64,000 nucleotides of DNA from Beggiatoa alba B18LD (GTDB lineage Bacteria; Pseudomonadota; Gammaproteobacteria; Beggiatoales; Beggiatoaceae). Below, in pieces: positions 36,342 to 45,492 of this stretch. Under the pieces are notes generated by a model. The model searched no databases and was not told the DNA's origin. It saw only the letters and a list, made by a program, of their open reading frames with translations. The translations under genes were made by a program, and so were the position numbers. Each line of letters begins with the position of its first letter. The stretch's first letter is position 1. The stretch covers positions 1,814,637 to 1,878,636 of the forward strand of contig NZ_JH600070.1 in the NCBI RefSeq assembly GCF_000245015.1. The letters run 5' to 3'.

Positions 36342-37888
36342 TGATAACTCCATGTTTCGGTTAATACGTCATTCCCTCGTTTTAAAAATGCACGTAATTC
36401 AACAGGGTCTTGGTCTGCTACTTCTAATTCAAAAAACAAGCGATAGCCTTTTGTAAACGGGTTTTTTTGCACAACCTTATTGATGATTTTCCCTTTAGTG
36501 CTAGAGACGACACCATCTAATACCGTATCGATGGGTAAATTTTCTAAAGCATTACCACTGAATTCAATGACAAATTTCCGTTGTTTTTCATTTAAGCTAT
36601 CACTACCACCGCGTCCTATTCGTGTTGAAATCACTCGCCCGCCTGATTGTAATTGTTCATCATCACTCATGAAGCGAATACGATATTCAAATGTAACTTC
36701 GTCACCTTTTTCTATCGGTTTTTCAGGTACCCAGAATAAAACAATATTATCGTTACGTTCCGCATCGGTGGGGATTTCTACTAACTGCACAACCCCTTTA
36801 CCCCATTGACCAATGGGTTCAATCCACGCGCTAGGACGTTGATGATAAAAAGATTCTAAATCCTGATAGTTATTAAAATCCCTGTCCCGTTGCATTAAGC
36901 CAAAACCACGCGGATTGTCATCAGAAAAAGAGTTAATTCGTAAATCTTGCGGATTATTTAACGGTCTCCAAATCCACTCACCGCTGCCATTTGCCATCAA
37001 TAAGCCATCAGAATCATGCACTTCTGGGCGGAAATCATCTTGAAAACGGTCAGTATTTTCACCGTGATAAAACATACTGGTTAACGGAGAAATACCCAGT
37101 TTAGCGACTTTTTCACGGGGGAAAATGCTAGCTTTCACACTGATAACTGTGTCAATGCTGGGCGAAAGGGTAAAACGATAAGCCCCTGTAACACTTTTAC
37201 TCTCTAAGAGTGCATAAACAGTGATACTCGTCGCATCTTTATTCGGTTTTTCTAACCAAAATTCGCTGAAATAAGGAAATTCCTCATTATTTCCTGTATT
37301 AATGGCTAAACCTCGCGCGGATAACCCCCAATGCTGGTTTTTACCCACTGCGCGGAAATAACTTGCCCCAACAAATGAAGCAAATTCGTTAAAATTTTCA
37401 TCATTAATCAAAGGGTAAAATAATTGAAATCCTGCAAATCCTAAAGTCGCAGGCATATCAGAAGGTAATTCTGTTTTACCAAAAGTAAACAAATCACGGC
37501 TATATTCTAAAGGGGAGATAATCCCCTCATCGACGATATTAATCTTTACTTGTTTGTTGTACAAAAAACCGCGATGGAAAAAGCGTGCAATAAACGGTAA
37601 TTTATCTTTTAACCATAAAGATTTATCCGTGCGAAAACGCAAATCTCGATACTGGTCATAGCCCAAATTCACCAAATAATCAGGTAAAGCTGCTGAAGTA
37701 TCTTCTTTAAAAGGTTGCGTCGCTAATTCAGCCGCACGACGATGCACATTGGCAAAATTAAAACTATCTGCCACTTTAATCGTTTCAACAGAAGGGATTT
37801 CAGGGGTTGCATAACTATTGCTCATACTTAAAGGAGACACCGATAACGTGCTCGCTAAAGATAAGAGAAAAACCGTTCTTTTCACCAT
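36320..37888 (-). CDS. opgG: Periplasmic glucan biosynthesis protein OpgG/MdoG
   Basis: A 522-residue periplasmic protein required for osmoregulated periplasmic glucans, where it acts on the beta-1,2-glucan backbone. It has a signal peptide (FLLSLASTLSVSPLSMSNSYA). Family landmarks: AELATQPFKEDTSAALPDYL, LGYDQYRDLRFR, FGKTELPSDMPATLGFAGFQ, SFVGASYFRAVGKNQHWGLS, FYHGENTDRFQDDFRPEVHD and YQDLESFYHQRPSAWIEP. The C-terminal Ig-like domain is present. Length is typical. The glucosyltransferase partner OpgH is missing downstream. Confidence 0.94.
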   Translation of the reverse strand: MVKRTVFLLSLASTLSVSPLSMSNSYATPEIPSVETIKVADSFNFANVHRRAAELATQPFKEDTSAALPDYLVNLGYDQYRDLRFRTDKSLWLKDKLPFIARFFHRGFLYNKQVKINIVDEGIISPLEYSRDLFTFGKTELPSDMPATLGFAGFQLFYPLINDENFNEFASFVGASYFRAVGKNQHWGLSARGLAINTGNNEEFPYFSEFWLEKPNKDATSITVYALLESKSVTGAYRFTLSPSIDTVISVKASIFPREKVAKLGISPLTSMFYHGENTDRFQDDFRPEVHDSDGLLMANGSGEWIWRPLNNPQDLRINSFSDDNPRGFGLMQRDRDFNNYQDLESFYHQRPSAWIEPIGQWGKGVVQLVEIPTDAERNDNIVLFWVPEKPIEKGDEVTFEYRIRFMSDDEQLQSGGRVISTRIGRGGSDSLNEKQRKFVIEFSGNALENLPIDTVLDGVVSSTKGKIINKVVQKNPFTKGYRLFFELEVADQDPVELRAFLKRGNDVLTETWSYQWNPTKK

Positions 37889-38313
37889 CGTGCTAACTCA
37901 TCATTATTCAAAAGGGGTTACAGGAAGGATTAATCGTTAATCTGATGACAAACAGATTGTTTAACATGGTTATAGTATCTTCCTTTTACTATTCCATCGT
38001 TTATGAATTATAAAGTGCGTATCTTTTGGCAAAAGATCGAATGGATAGACAATAAAAAATCTGGGGGTTTGGTCATGTTCATCGCGCGGGAAATCAAGAT
38101 TGCTACAGCGCAACATTATATAGGATGCAAAAAACGACTGGTGAGTATTAAAAATAACAATGCTTACTCATGAGATTTTTACAACTTTAACGAGAAACAT
38201 ACAAACAGCAACGATTAAAATGCGACAATAACGCCTTATGCATTTTTCCTGACTTTGAAAATATGAAGCAAGCAGGTTAAATTAAACGACTCAATCAATA
38301 TTTAGGATTGTCT
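37889..38313. other. Divergent intergenic region opgG / DUF5691
   Basis: A 425-bp spacer that must carry promoters in both directions. A small palindrome, ATCTTTTGGCAAAAGAT, lies at about 38021-38037 and may be a regulator site. No ORF with good coding properties, no repeat family member and no RNA gene seen. Confidence 0.4.
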
Positions 38314-39852
38314 ATGATGCACCCACAATGGCAAACCTTATTAAAACACGCCATCTTAGGAACAGCACAACAACCTTACGCCGTTCCAACTGCAAGCGAT
38401 GATATTCTTTCCCCGTTATATCAACAACTCACCACAAAACCGACCGAAGAGCAATTATTGTCCACGGCTGCATTGTTGCTTATTTCCCAACAGGTTGGCG
38501 CACTTCCGCCAAAGGCAACTGAACCGCCCATTCCCACCTGTGAAGCAGAAACACGTCCACTATGTACACCTAAAGCGGCACATTACCTAGAGGCGATACT
38601 CTTAAAAGACATCAATAACTGGGAACTCTTACTATTAGAATGGGTTGCATTAGCACAAAAAAAAGCCTGCATTGTTCCCCCTAAATACTTACCTACTTTA
38701 TTAAATGTCATTCAAAGTAAACCTGAATTACGGGGACGGATTCCCAGCCATGTTGTTGGCAAACGCGGTGAATGGCTCTGCCAACAATCTTCTGCGTGGA
38801 AAGAATTATTAGTCAGCGTCGATATAAACGAAGAAAACTGGACAAACGCCTCACAAGCGTCACGGGTGCAATGGCTCGCCAACATTCGCGCAACTGACCC
38901 CGCAAAAGCCCGTCAACTCTTAGAAAACACATGGGGAAGCGAATCAGCAAAAGATAAACAAGCCTTTCTCCCCCTATTTTTCAAAAATCTAAGTTTAGAC
39001 GATGAGCCTTTTTTAAATCGCTGTTTAAAAGAACGCAGTAGCCTTGTTGTATTAATGGCAACACGCTTACTCAGTTGTTTACCCTCTGCACTGACACAAC
39101 AATTACTCAGTGTATTAGATAACTATTTACAAATTGAGCAAAAAACACTACGTCAACGTAAATTAATCGTCACTTTACCAGAGACATTTAACGACGATTG
39201 GAAAAAATGGGGCGTTCCTGAAAAAGATACGCCTTACGGCATGGGCGAAAAAATGGGCTGGTTATACCATTTACTCAGCCTAATCCACCCCAAGCAATTT
39301 CTACAACGCTGGCAAATAGACCTAGACACCTTTCTTGCACTGGCTAAAAAAACCGCATTTGCAGGAGCCTTAGAATCTGCGTTATACAACTCAATCAGTG
39401 GACATCAAGATGCTGAAAACGCAGTGATACTGATTAAAAGTACACACAAAAAAATCTATTTAGATCGCTTACATCACTTCGCAACAACTATCGACTTTTC
39501 TGATGCAGAACGCGAAGCCCTGCTAATGCACTACTTCACCGAAAAAAATACCGAAGCCTTTAACGACTATAGTATTTTGAATCCCATGAATGCCCTTATT
39601 AAAGGGCAATATTCTCCTGAAATGAGTCGTTACATCCTTAAACAGCTCCCCACATGGCTAAAAGCAGAACCCTACTATCAAATTACCTATTTCCTACAAG
39701 CTTTAGCATGTAAACTTGCGCCAGAAACCTATGCAGATATCAGCCCTGAACTACGACAATCCTTAACCGAAAAGCAATCCATTACAGGGGTTGAACTGTT
39801 TTTAAAATATTATGAATACCGTTTTCATAACCTACAGGAATTTAAGTCATGA
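38314..39852 (+). CDS. DUF5691 family protein
   Basis: About 512 residues of a mostly helical protein with the DUF5691 pattern: N-terminal MHPQWQTLLKHAILGTAQQP, then TAALLLISQQVGALPPK, and the later DWKKWGVPEKDTPYGMGEKMGW and LSLIHPKQFLQRWQID. DUF5691 genes usually stand beside a MoxR-type AAA ATPase, DUF5682 and a VWA-domain protein; function is unknown, with chaperone-like assembly proposed for MoxR systems in general. The ATG at 38314 follows TTTAGGATT; an in-frame TTG at 38308 is less likely. It overlaps the ATPase gene by 4 nt. Confidence 0.82.
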   Translation: MMHPQWQTLLKHAILGTAQQPYAVPTASDDILSPLYQQLTTKPTEEQLLSTAALLLISQQVGALPPKATEPPIPTCEAETRPLCTPKAAHYLEAILLKDINNWELLLLEWVALAQKKACIVPPKYLPTLLNVIQSKPELRGRIPSHVVGKRGEWLCQQSSAWKELLVSVDINEENWTNASQASRVQWLANIRATDPAKARQLLENTWGSESAKDKQAFLPLFFKNLSLDDEPFLNRCLKERSSLVVLMATRLLSCLPSALTQQLLSVLDNYLQIEQKTLRQRKLIVTLPETFNDDWKKWGVPEKDTPYGMGEKMGWLYHLLSLIHPKQFLQRWQIDLDTFLALAKKTAFAGALESALYNSISGHQDAENAVILIKSTHKKIYLDRLHHFATTIDFSDAEREALLMHYFTEKNTEAFNDYSILNPMNALIKGQYSPEMSRYILKQLPTWLKAEPYYQITYFLQALACKLAPETYADISPELRQSLTEKQSITGVELFLKYYEYRFHNLQEFKS

Positions 39853-40925
39853 ATGCACTACGGGAACATGCAGAACAACAATTTGCGGAAGAGATAGAAA
39901 ACTTAAAAAAGGTAGATAAACGTCATCGTCCGCCAAACTGGCATTTATCGCCGTGGGCAGTTGCCACTTATCTCATTGGTGGAAAACTAGAAAATAAATT
40001 TGAAATCACGCCAAAATACATCGGCAATCGTCGACTGGTAGAAATAGCCGTTGCGACCCTAACCACCGACCGCGCCTTACTTCTCTACGGCGTACCTGGT
40101 ACGGCAAAATCCTATGTGTCTGAACACCTAAGTGCTGCGATTTGTGGCGACTCCACCCTTTTAGTACAAGGCACTGCGGGCACGAGTGAAGAAGCCATGC
40201 GCTACGGCTGGAATTATGCTGAACTGCTCGCTAAAGGCCCGTCCGCTAAGGCTATCGTTCCAAGCCCCATGATGCGCGGCATGGAACTTGGCAAAATTGT
40301 ACGGATTGAAGAACTCACCCGTATTCCTGCCGATGTACAAGATACCTTAATCACCGTGCTTTCCGAAAAAGTCCTACCGATTCCAGAATTAAGTAGCGAA
40401 ATTCAAGCACAACGTGGCTTTAACGTCATCGCCACCGCTAATAACCGCGATAAAGGCGTAAACGAACCCTCTAGCGCGCTTAAACGTCGCTTTAACACCG
40501 TTATTCTGCCTCTCCCTTCAACGTTAGAGGAAGAAGTCAGCATCGTACAAAAACGTGTCAGCGAATTAGGGCGTGCCCTTGCACTACCTGCCGAACCACC
40601 CGCACTGGCTGAGATTCGCCGCGTTGTCACCATTTTCCGCGAATTGCGCAATGGCGTGACTGAAAACGGCAAAACCAAATTAAAAACTCCAACCAGTACA
40701 TTAAGCACTGCCGAAGCAATTTCCGTCATGAATAACGGCTGGAGTTTAGCCGCACACTTTGGCGATGGCACAATCGACGCGAGCGATTTAGCCTCTAGCA
40801 TCATCGGTGCAATCGTAAAAGACCCTGTACAAGATAGCGTCGTCTGGCGTGAATATTTAGAAACTGTCGTTAAAGAACGCAGTGATTGGAAAGATTTATA
40901 TCGTCATTGCCGTGAATTAAGCTAA
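39849..40925 (+). CDS. MoxR-type AAA+ ATPase linked to DUF5691
   Basis: 358 residues. Walker A is LLYGVPGTAKSYVSEHLS near residue 80; it uses GTAKS, as in MoxR relatives. The Walker B region is GKIVRIEELTRIPADVQD, in which Glu-Glu replaces Asp-Glu. Sensor 1 is FNVIATANNRDKGVNEPSSALKRRFN, including the arginine finger. It resembles the E. coli YehL group rather than classical MoxR. Its 4-nt overlap with the DUF5691 gene means coupled translation. The usual DUF5682 and VWA partners are absent; directly downstream are a terminator and repeats. Confidence 0.85.
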   Translation: MNALREHAEQQFAEEIENLKKVDKRHRPPNWHLSPWAVATYLIGGKLENKFEITPKYIGNRRLVEIAVATLTTDRALLLYGVPGTAKSYVSEHLSAAICGDSTLLVQGTAGTSEEAMRYGWNYAELLAKGPSAKAIVPSPMMRGMELGKIVRIEELTRIPADVQDTLITVLSEKVLPIPELSSEIQAQRGFNVIATANNRDKGVNEPSSALKRRFNTVILPLPSTLEEEVSIVQKRVSELGRALALPAEPPALAEIRRVVTIFRELRNGVTENGKTKLKTPTSTLSTAEAISVMNNGWSLAAHFGDGTIDASDLASSIIGAIVKDPVQDSVVWREYLETVVKERSDWKDLYRHCRELS

Positions 40926-40941
40926 TTCTATTCAATTCAAT

Positions 40942-40976
40942 AGACCTACTAAGGTTTTCAAAACCTAGTAGGTCTT
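40942..40976 (+). terminator. Terminator after the DUF5691-ATPase pair, repeat-derived
   Basis: AGACCTACTAAGGTTTT and AAAACCTAGTAGGTCT form a 16-bp stem with one mismatch, followed by TTCTTTT. It is a variant of the GACCTGCTAGG hairpin of the MITE-like family and lies 17 nt after the stop codon. Confidence 0.8.
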
Positions 40977-40981
40977 TCTTT

Positions 40982-41400
40982 TGTCTGAATCAGAATTCAC
41001 AGAATTTTCAGAATTAGCAGAATTAAAAAACGTGATTCACCTGACTTTTTGGTTTGAGGGTTTTAAATCCTGTTAATCCTGAAAATCCTGATTCAGACAA
41101 GGTTTTAATCTTTTCTGGTCAACCCTCTTTTGTCTGAATCAGAATTCACAGAATTTTCAGAATTAGCAGAATTAAAAAACGTGATTCACCTGACTTTTTG
41201 GTTTGAGGGTTTTAAATCCTGTTAATCCTGAAAATCCTGATTCAGACAAGGTTTTAATCTTTTCTGGTCAACCCTCTTTTGTCTGAATCAGAATTCACAG
41301 AATTTTCAGAATTAGCAGAATTAAAAAGCGTGATTCACCTGACTTTTTGGTTTGAGGGTTTTAAATCCTGTTAATCCTGAAAATCCTGATTCAGACAAGC
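40982..41400. repeat. 149-bp tandem repeat, three units, of the CAGAATT/AATCCTG block
   Basis: Units start at 40982, 41131 and 41280, exactly 149 bp apart, each opening TGTCTGAATCAGAATTCACA. Units 1 and 2 are identical as read; unit 3 differs by AAAAAG for AAAAAA and is cut short after ATTCAGACAAG. Each unit is a large imperfect inverted repeat (GTCTGAATCAGAATT... and ...AATCCTGATTCAGAC) around TGACTTTTTGGTTTGAGG. The array ends at a GGCGAG-type terminal repeat (about 41420-41436), so it is a MITE-like copy with an amplified centre. Confidence 0.92.
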
Positions 41401-41583
41401 TCTTATCTTTTTAAAAAAATCTCGCCAAATTTAGGTTAAGTATTGAGGAAATTCAAAAAACTCAATCTCACATTGCATGTAATCTCATAATGGCAATATT
41501 TTCCCCTCAAAAAACTGATTTAAACCTCATAAATACGATACAATTCTTTTTTTTGCGATTGCCACCTACTAAATCGATTTAGC

Positions 41584-43167
41584 ATGTCCACTCTGATTGA
41601 AGAAACGGCGAAACGCCGCACATTTGCCATTATTTCCCACCCTGATGCAGGGAAAACTACGGTTACTGAAAAATTATTACTGTTTGGCGGTGCTATTCAA
41701 TTAGCAGGCACAGTAAAAGGGCGTAAAGCTGCCCGCCATGCCACTTCCGACTGGATGGAGTTGGAGAAGCAACGCGGGATTTCTGTGACTTCTTCCGTGA
41801 TGCAGTTTCCTTATAAAGACATCATTATTAATCTGCTCGATACACCGGGACACGAAGACTTTTCCGAAGATACGTATCGCACTTTAACCGCTGTTGATTC
41901 TGCGTTAATGGTGATTGACTGCGCGAAAGGGGTAGAAGAGCGCACGATTAAATTGTTAGACGTGTGTCGTTTACGTGACACACCAATTATGACGTTTATC
42001 AATAAATTAGACCGTGAAGGTCGTCCCGCAATTGAGTTACTCGACGAAATTGAAAGCGTTTTAAAAATTCAATGTTCTCCCATTACATGGCCTATCGGCA
42101 TGGGGAAACGCTTTAAAGGCGTGTATAACTTACTTGACCATACCGTCACTTTATTTGAACACGGTAAAAACGCCGTTGCGAGTGAAGGTAAGCAATTTAA
42201 GGGCTTGAATTCGCCAGAATTAAACGAATTGATTGGCTCACATATGATTGATGAGCTACAAGAAGAATTAGAGCTTGTACAAGGGGCAAGTCATCCTTTT
42301 GATTTAGACGCTTATTTATCGGGAAAATTAACCCCCGTCTTTTTTGGCTCGGCGATTAATAATTTTGGTATTCAACACTTACTCGATGGATTTACTCAAT
42401 ATGCACCGTCGCCACAACCTTGCCCAACCACCACGCGCATCGTAGAAGCGACTGAAGATAAATTTTCAGGTTTCGTCTTTAAAATTCAGGCAAATATGGA
42501 CCCTGCCCACCGTGACCGCGTCGCATTTTTGCGGGTTTGTTCAGGACAATATACAAAAGGGATGAAAGTGCGCCATGTGCGTTTGGCGCGAGATGTGCAG
42601 ATTTCTACCGCATTAACTTTTATGGCGGGCGAGCGTGAGCATGTCGAGGAAGCCTTCCCAGGCGATATTATTGGCTTGCATAATCATGGCACGATACAAA
42701 TTGGTGACACGTTTACGCAAGGTGAAGAGTTGAAATTTACAGGTATTCCCTACTTCGCGCCTGAAATTTTCCGCCGTGCACGTTTGCGTGACCCCTTACG
42801 GATGAAGGCGTTATTAAAAGGGTTGATACAATTGAGTGAAGAAGGGGCAACGCAAGTATTCCGTCCTTTAAGCAATAATGATTTGATTCTTGGCGCGGTT
42901 GGAGTTTTACAATTTGATGTTGTTAGTTGGCGATTAAAAAATGAATATGGGGTTGAGTGCAGTTTTGAAAATGTGCAGGTTGCAACAGCGCGTTGGATAA
43001 AATGCAATGATGCGAAAAAGTTGGAAGAGTTTAATAAACGCGCCTTTGAATATTTAGCGTTAGATAATGCTGATCAACTGGTTTATATCGCACCAACAAA
43101 AGTGAATCTTAGCCTTGCTCAAGAAAAATGGGCAGATGTGCAATTTTTAGCCACACGAGAGCATTAA
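41584..43167 (+). CDS. prfC: Peptide chain release factor 3
   Basis: A 527-residue GTPase that removes RF1/RF2 from the ribosome after peptide release. G1 is [17 protein letters not shown]3 [17 protein letters not shown]4 [11 protein letters not shown]. The RF3-specific [24 protein letters not shown] is present. The C-terminal domain shows [18 protein letters not shown]. Complete, usual length; presumably driven from its own promoter in the 148 bp after the repeat array. Confidence 0.97.
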   Translation: MSTLIEETAKRRTFAIISHPDAGKTTVTEKLLLFGGAIQLAGTVKGRKAARHATSDWMELEKQRGISVTSSVMQFPYKDIIINLLDTPGHEDFSEDTYRTLTAVDSALMVIDCAKGVEERTIKLLDVCRLRDTPIMTFINKLDREGRPAIELLDEIESVLKIQCSPITWPIGMGKRFKGVYNLLDHTVTLFEHGKNAVASEGKQFKGLNSPELNELIGSHMIDELQEELELVQGASHPFDLDAYLSGKLTPVFFGSAINNFGIQHLLDGFTQYAPSPQPCPTTTRIVEATEDKFSGFVFKIQANMDPAHRDRVAFLRVCSGQYTKGMKVRHVRLARDVQISTALTFMAGEREHVEEAFPGDIIGLHNHGTIQIGDTFTQGEELKFTGIPYFAPEIFRRARLRDPLRMKALLKGLIQLSEEGATQVFRPLSNNDLILGAVGVLQFDVVSWRLKNEYGVECSFENVQVATARWIKCNDAKKLEEFNKRAFEYLALDNADQLVYIAPTKVNLSLAQEKWADVQFLATREH

Positions 43168-43174
43168 TGTCGGT

Positions 43175-43807
43175 ATGAGCGGTTTAGAGGCATCATTTAC
43201 GTTACTCGCTTTTAGCGTTGCGGCTGCATACCATCTTTACTTATACATCCGTATGCGTCACACCCCACACAGCGTGCGTATGGGACAAATTAATGCCTTG
43301 CGTGTGCTATGGATAGATAGCGTTTTAGGCGGTAAAAAAGATGTGATGGTTGTCCAAACCCTGCGTAACTGGATTATGTCTAGCTCTTTTCTTGCCTCGA
43401 CAGCAATTATCATCGCATTAGGCATATTAAATGTAACTTTAACCGCTGAACAACAGCATACCCACGAAGTCTTATGGGTGACTAAACTAGCACTGTTAGC
43501 GATAAATTTCTTTTTAGGCTTTCTCAACTTTGCGTTGGCGGTCAGGCTTTACAATCATCTGGCTTTTTTACTCAATATTCCCACGAACGACAAAACGCAT
43601 CATGATTTACGCCAATTTGTCATTAAAACCTTAAAACGGACTGCCTATTACTACAATATGGGAATGCGACACTACTATTTCTCGATTCCCTTAGCACTCT
43701 GGTTGCTAGGTAGTATTTGGCTACTACTGGGAATGTTGGGTTTACTATTTCTCCTTTACCGCCTCGATTTTGGCAATAACGATATACATTGGCTACAAGC
43801 CGACTAA
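43175..43807 (+). CDS. DUF599 family membrane protein
   Basis: 210 residues with four to five hydrophobic segments and an N-terminal region typical of DUF599: AYHLYLYIRMRHTPHSVRMG, VLWIDSVLGGKKDVMVVQTL and RNWIMSSSFLASTAIIIALG. The second half contains FVIKTLKRTAYYYNMGMRHYYFSIP. Function unknown. It starts 8 nt after prfC stops and its stop is 2 nt before the trmJ ATG, so all three may be read together. Confidence 0.85.
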   Translation: MSGLEASFTLLAFSVAAAYHLYLYIRMRHTPHSVRMGQINALRVLWIDSVLGGKKDVMVVQTLRNWIMSSSFLASTAIIIALGILNVTLTAEQQHTHEVLWVTKLALLAINFFLGFLNFALAVRLYNHLAFLLNIPTNDKTHHDLRQFVIKTLKRTAYYYNMGMRHYYFSIPLALWLLGSIWLLLGMLGLLFLLYRLDFGNNDIHWLQAD

Positions 43808-43809
43808 TT

Positions 43810-44565
43810 ATGTCCACCTCTTTAGATAACTTACTGCGTCGTTTACATATTGTTATGGTTGGCACGACTCACGCGGGCAATATAGGTTCTGCCGCACGTG
43901 CCATGAAAACCATGAATTTATCTCGCTTAGTCCTTGTCGAACCGCTCAAATTTCCTTCAGCAGAAGCGACTGCTTTAGCCTCAGGTGCTAGCGATATATT
44001 GCAACAAGCTCGTGTTTGCGATTCCTTAGAAGATGGCTTAAAAGACTGTCGAATCGTCTTCGGCTGTAGTGCACGTTTACGCAGTGTGGCATGGCCCATG
44101 CTTACCCCAGAAGCTTGTATCGAAAAAGCCTTAAATTCAGGTGAAGACTGTGCGATTGTTTTCGGACGCGAACATTCAGGCTTAAGCAATGCCGAATTAG
44201 ACCGCTGTCACTATCTCGTACAAATTCCCTCAAATCCTGATTATGCGTCGCTAAATGTTGCTAGTGCTGTGCAAATTCTCGCCTATGAAGCCCGTCGCCA
44301 AGCGATGCGTTTAACTGATATAAAAACCCCTGAAGTTAAAAATGAAATTCCGCTTGCGACATCGGAAGACCTTGCGCATTTATACGCTCATTTAGAACAA
44401 ACCTTAATTGATGTCGAATTTTTAGACCCAGCCAAACCAAGGCATTTAATGCGCAAACTACAACGTTTTTTTAACAAAGCGCATCCAAATCAATCTGAAG
44501 TCAATATATTGCGCGGTATTCTGACTGCCGCCCAAAAAAAAGCCCAAGTAAAGACAGAGACATAA
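43810..44565 (+). CDS. trmJ: tRNA (cytidine/uridine-2'-O-)-methyltransferase TrmJ
   Basis: 251 residues of a SPOUT-class enzyme that methylates the 2'-OH of nucleotide 32 in tRNAs. The N-terminus has IVMVGTTHAGNIGSAARAMK; the trefoil-knot SAM site is built by CAIVFGREHSGLSNAELDRC and IPSNPDYASLNVASAVQILAYE. The C-terminal extension of TrmJ (ETLEHLYAHLEQTL-like, LMRKLQRFFNKAHP) is present. I chose the ATG at 43810, since the family starts just before IVMVG and the upstream alternative lies inside the DUF599 gene. Confidence 0.94.
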   Translation: MSTSLDNLLRRLHIVMVGTTHAGNIGSAARAMKTMNLSRLVLVEPLKFPSAEATALASGASDILQQARVCDSLEDGLKDCRIVFGCSARLRSVAWPMLTPEACIEKALNSGEDCAIVFGREHSGLSNAELDRCHYLVQIPSNPDYASLNVASAVQILAYEARRQAMRLTDIKTPEVKNEIPLATSEDLAHLYAHLEQTLIDVEFLDPAKPRHLMRKLQRFFNKAHPNQSEVNILRGILTAAQKKAQVKTET

Positions 44566-44654
44566 AATTAATCAATAAATCGTAATGCAACGCCGTTATT
44601 TTTTATGTCATGTGCTTTTTATACAATAAAAATAATGGTGGTGCTAAACAAGTT

Positions 44655-44742
44655 AAGATTCACAGGATTCAAAACGCTAAAAACAAAAATAACGTGAATA
44701 AATCTTTTAAATCCTGAAAATTCTGATTCTGACAAACAAGTT
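44655..44742. repeat. Short degenerate copy of the CAGGATT/AATCCTG palindrome
   Basis: TTAAGATTCACAGGATTCAAAA and TTTTAAATCCTGAAAATTCTG flank a 30-bp centre, an imperfect hairpin of the dispersed family without its terminal GGCGAG repeats. It is the only recognisable item in the 262-bp gap between trmJ and the DedA gene. Confidence 0.55.
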
Positions 44743-44827
44743 TTACTATTTAGCACTATCTAAAAAAGAACAACATTCACGCGCTCAATTTCTCTATTTA
44801 TCACTCTCCTAATAAAAGGGCATCATC

Positions 44828-45490
44828 TTGGATTTAGAACAACTTATTATTAATTATGGTTATCTTGCTATCTTTATTGGTACTTTTTTAGAAGGCGAAA
44901 CAATCGTTGTATTAGGTGGCATTGCGGCACATATGGGATTACTTGACCTCCCGCTGGTTGCAGCTACTGCTTTCATGGGTTCATTTATGGGCGACCAATT
45001 ATTTTTCCAAATTGGACGCATTGGCGGAAAACGCCTACTGGCAACCCGCCCCGTCTGGCAGGAACGCATTGAATATATTGATGAACTACTGCACCGTTAC
45101 CGCTTCTGGCTCATCCTGACTTTCCGCTTTTACTACGGGCTACGCAATATCATCCCCTTTGCCCTTGGTACAATGAGCGTCCCCTTTAAACAATTCTTTA
45201 TCCTCAACTTTGTCGGTGCGATTATCTGGGCAATTATCCTGAGCTGTTTAGGCTATTTATTCGGACAAGCCTTTGAAGCCTTTCTTGATAAATATCAGCT
45301 TCCTGCGATTATCATTATTGTACTTATTCTTGCCTTCATCCTTTTCATGGTCAAACGACGCACGAAAAAGAAAATTATTCATAAGATTGAAGAACATCAT
45401 CACCATATACACCCAGATGCTCCAAACCCAGAGCATCCCCACTCAGACAACATCAACACGATAAATCATTCAAATAACACAAACCATTGA
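44828..45490 (+). CDS. DedA-family membrane protein with His-rich tail
   Basis: 220 residues of the DedA (SNARE-associated) family, membrane proteins linked to lipid flipping and envelope homeostasis. Typical parts: YLAIFIGTFLEGETIVVLGG, FMGSFMGDQLFFQIGRIGGK, and FWLILTFRFYYGLRNIIPFA carrying the F/Y-R-x(3)-R/G-x-R core. The C-terminus after the last helix is basic and then unusually His/Asn-rich (EEHHHHIHPDAPNPEHPHS), a possible metal-binding tail. The start appears to be TTG, with AAAGGG upstream. It precedes the CbbQ-type gene closely. Confidence 0.85.
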   Translation: MDLEQLIINYGYLAIFIGTFLEGETIVVLGGIAAHMGLLDLPLVAATAFMGSFMGDQLFFQIGRIGGKRLLATRPVWQERIEYIDELLHRYRFWLILTFRFYYGLRNIIPFALGTMSVPFKQFFILNFVGAIIWAIILSCLGYLFGQAFEAFLDKYQLPAIIIIVLILAFILFMVKRRTKKKIIHKIEEHHHHIHPDAPNPEHPHSDNINTINHSNNTNH

Positions 45491-45492
45491 CC

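Noticed and set aside
40930-41436. CRISPR array suspected from regularly spaced repeats
   Set aside because: The repeated unit is the entire 149 bp with no variable spacers, and no cas genes are present; it is a tandem duplication of a MITE centre.
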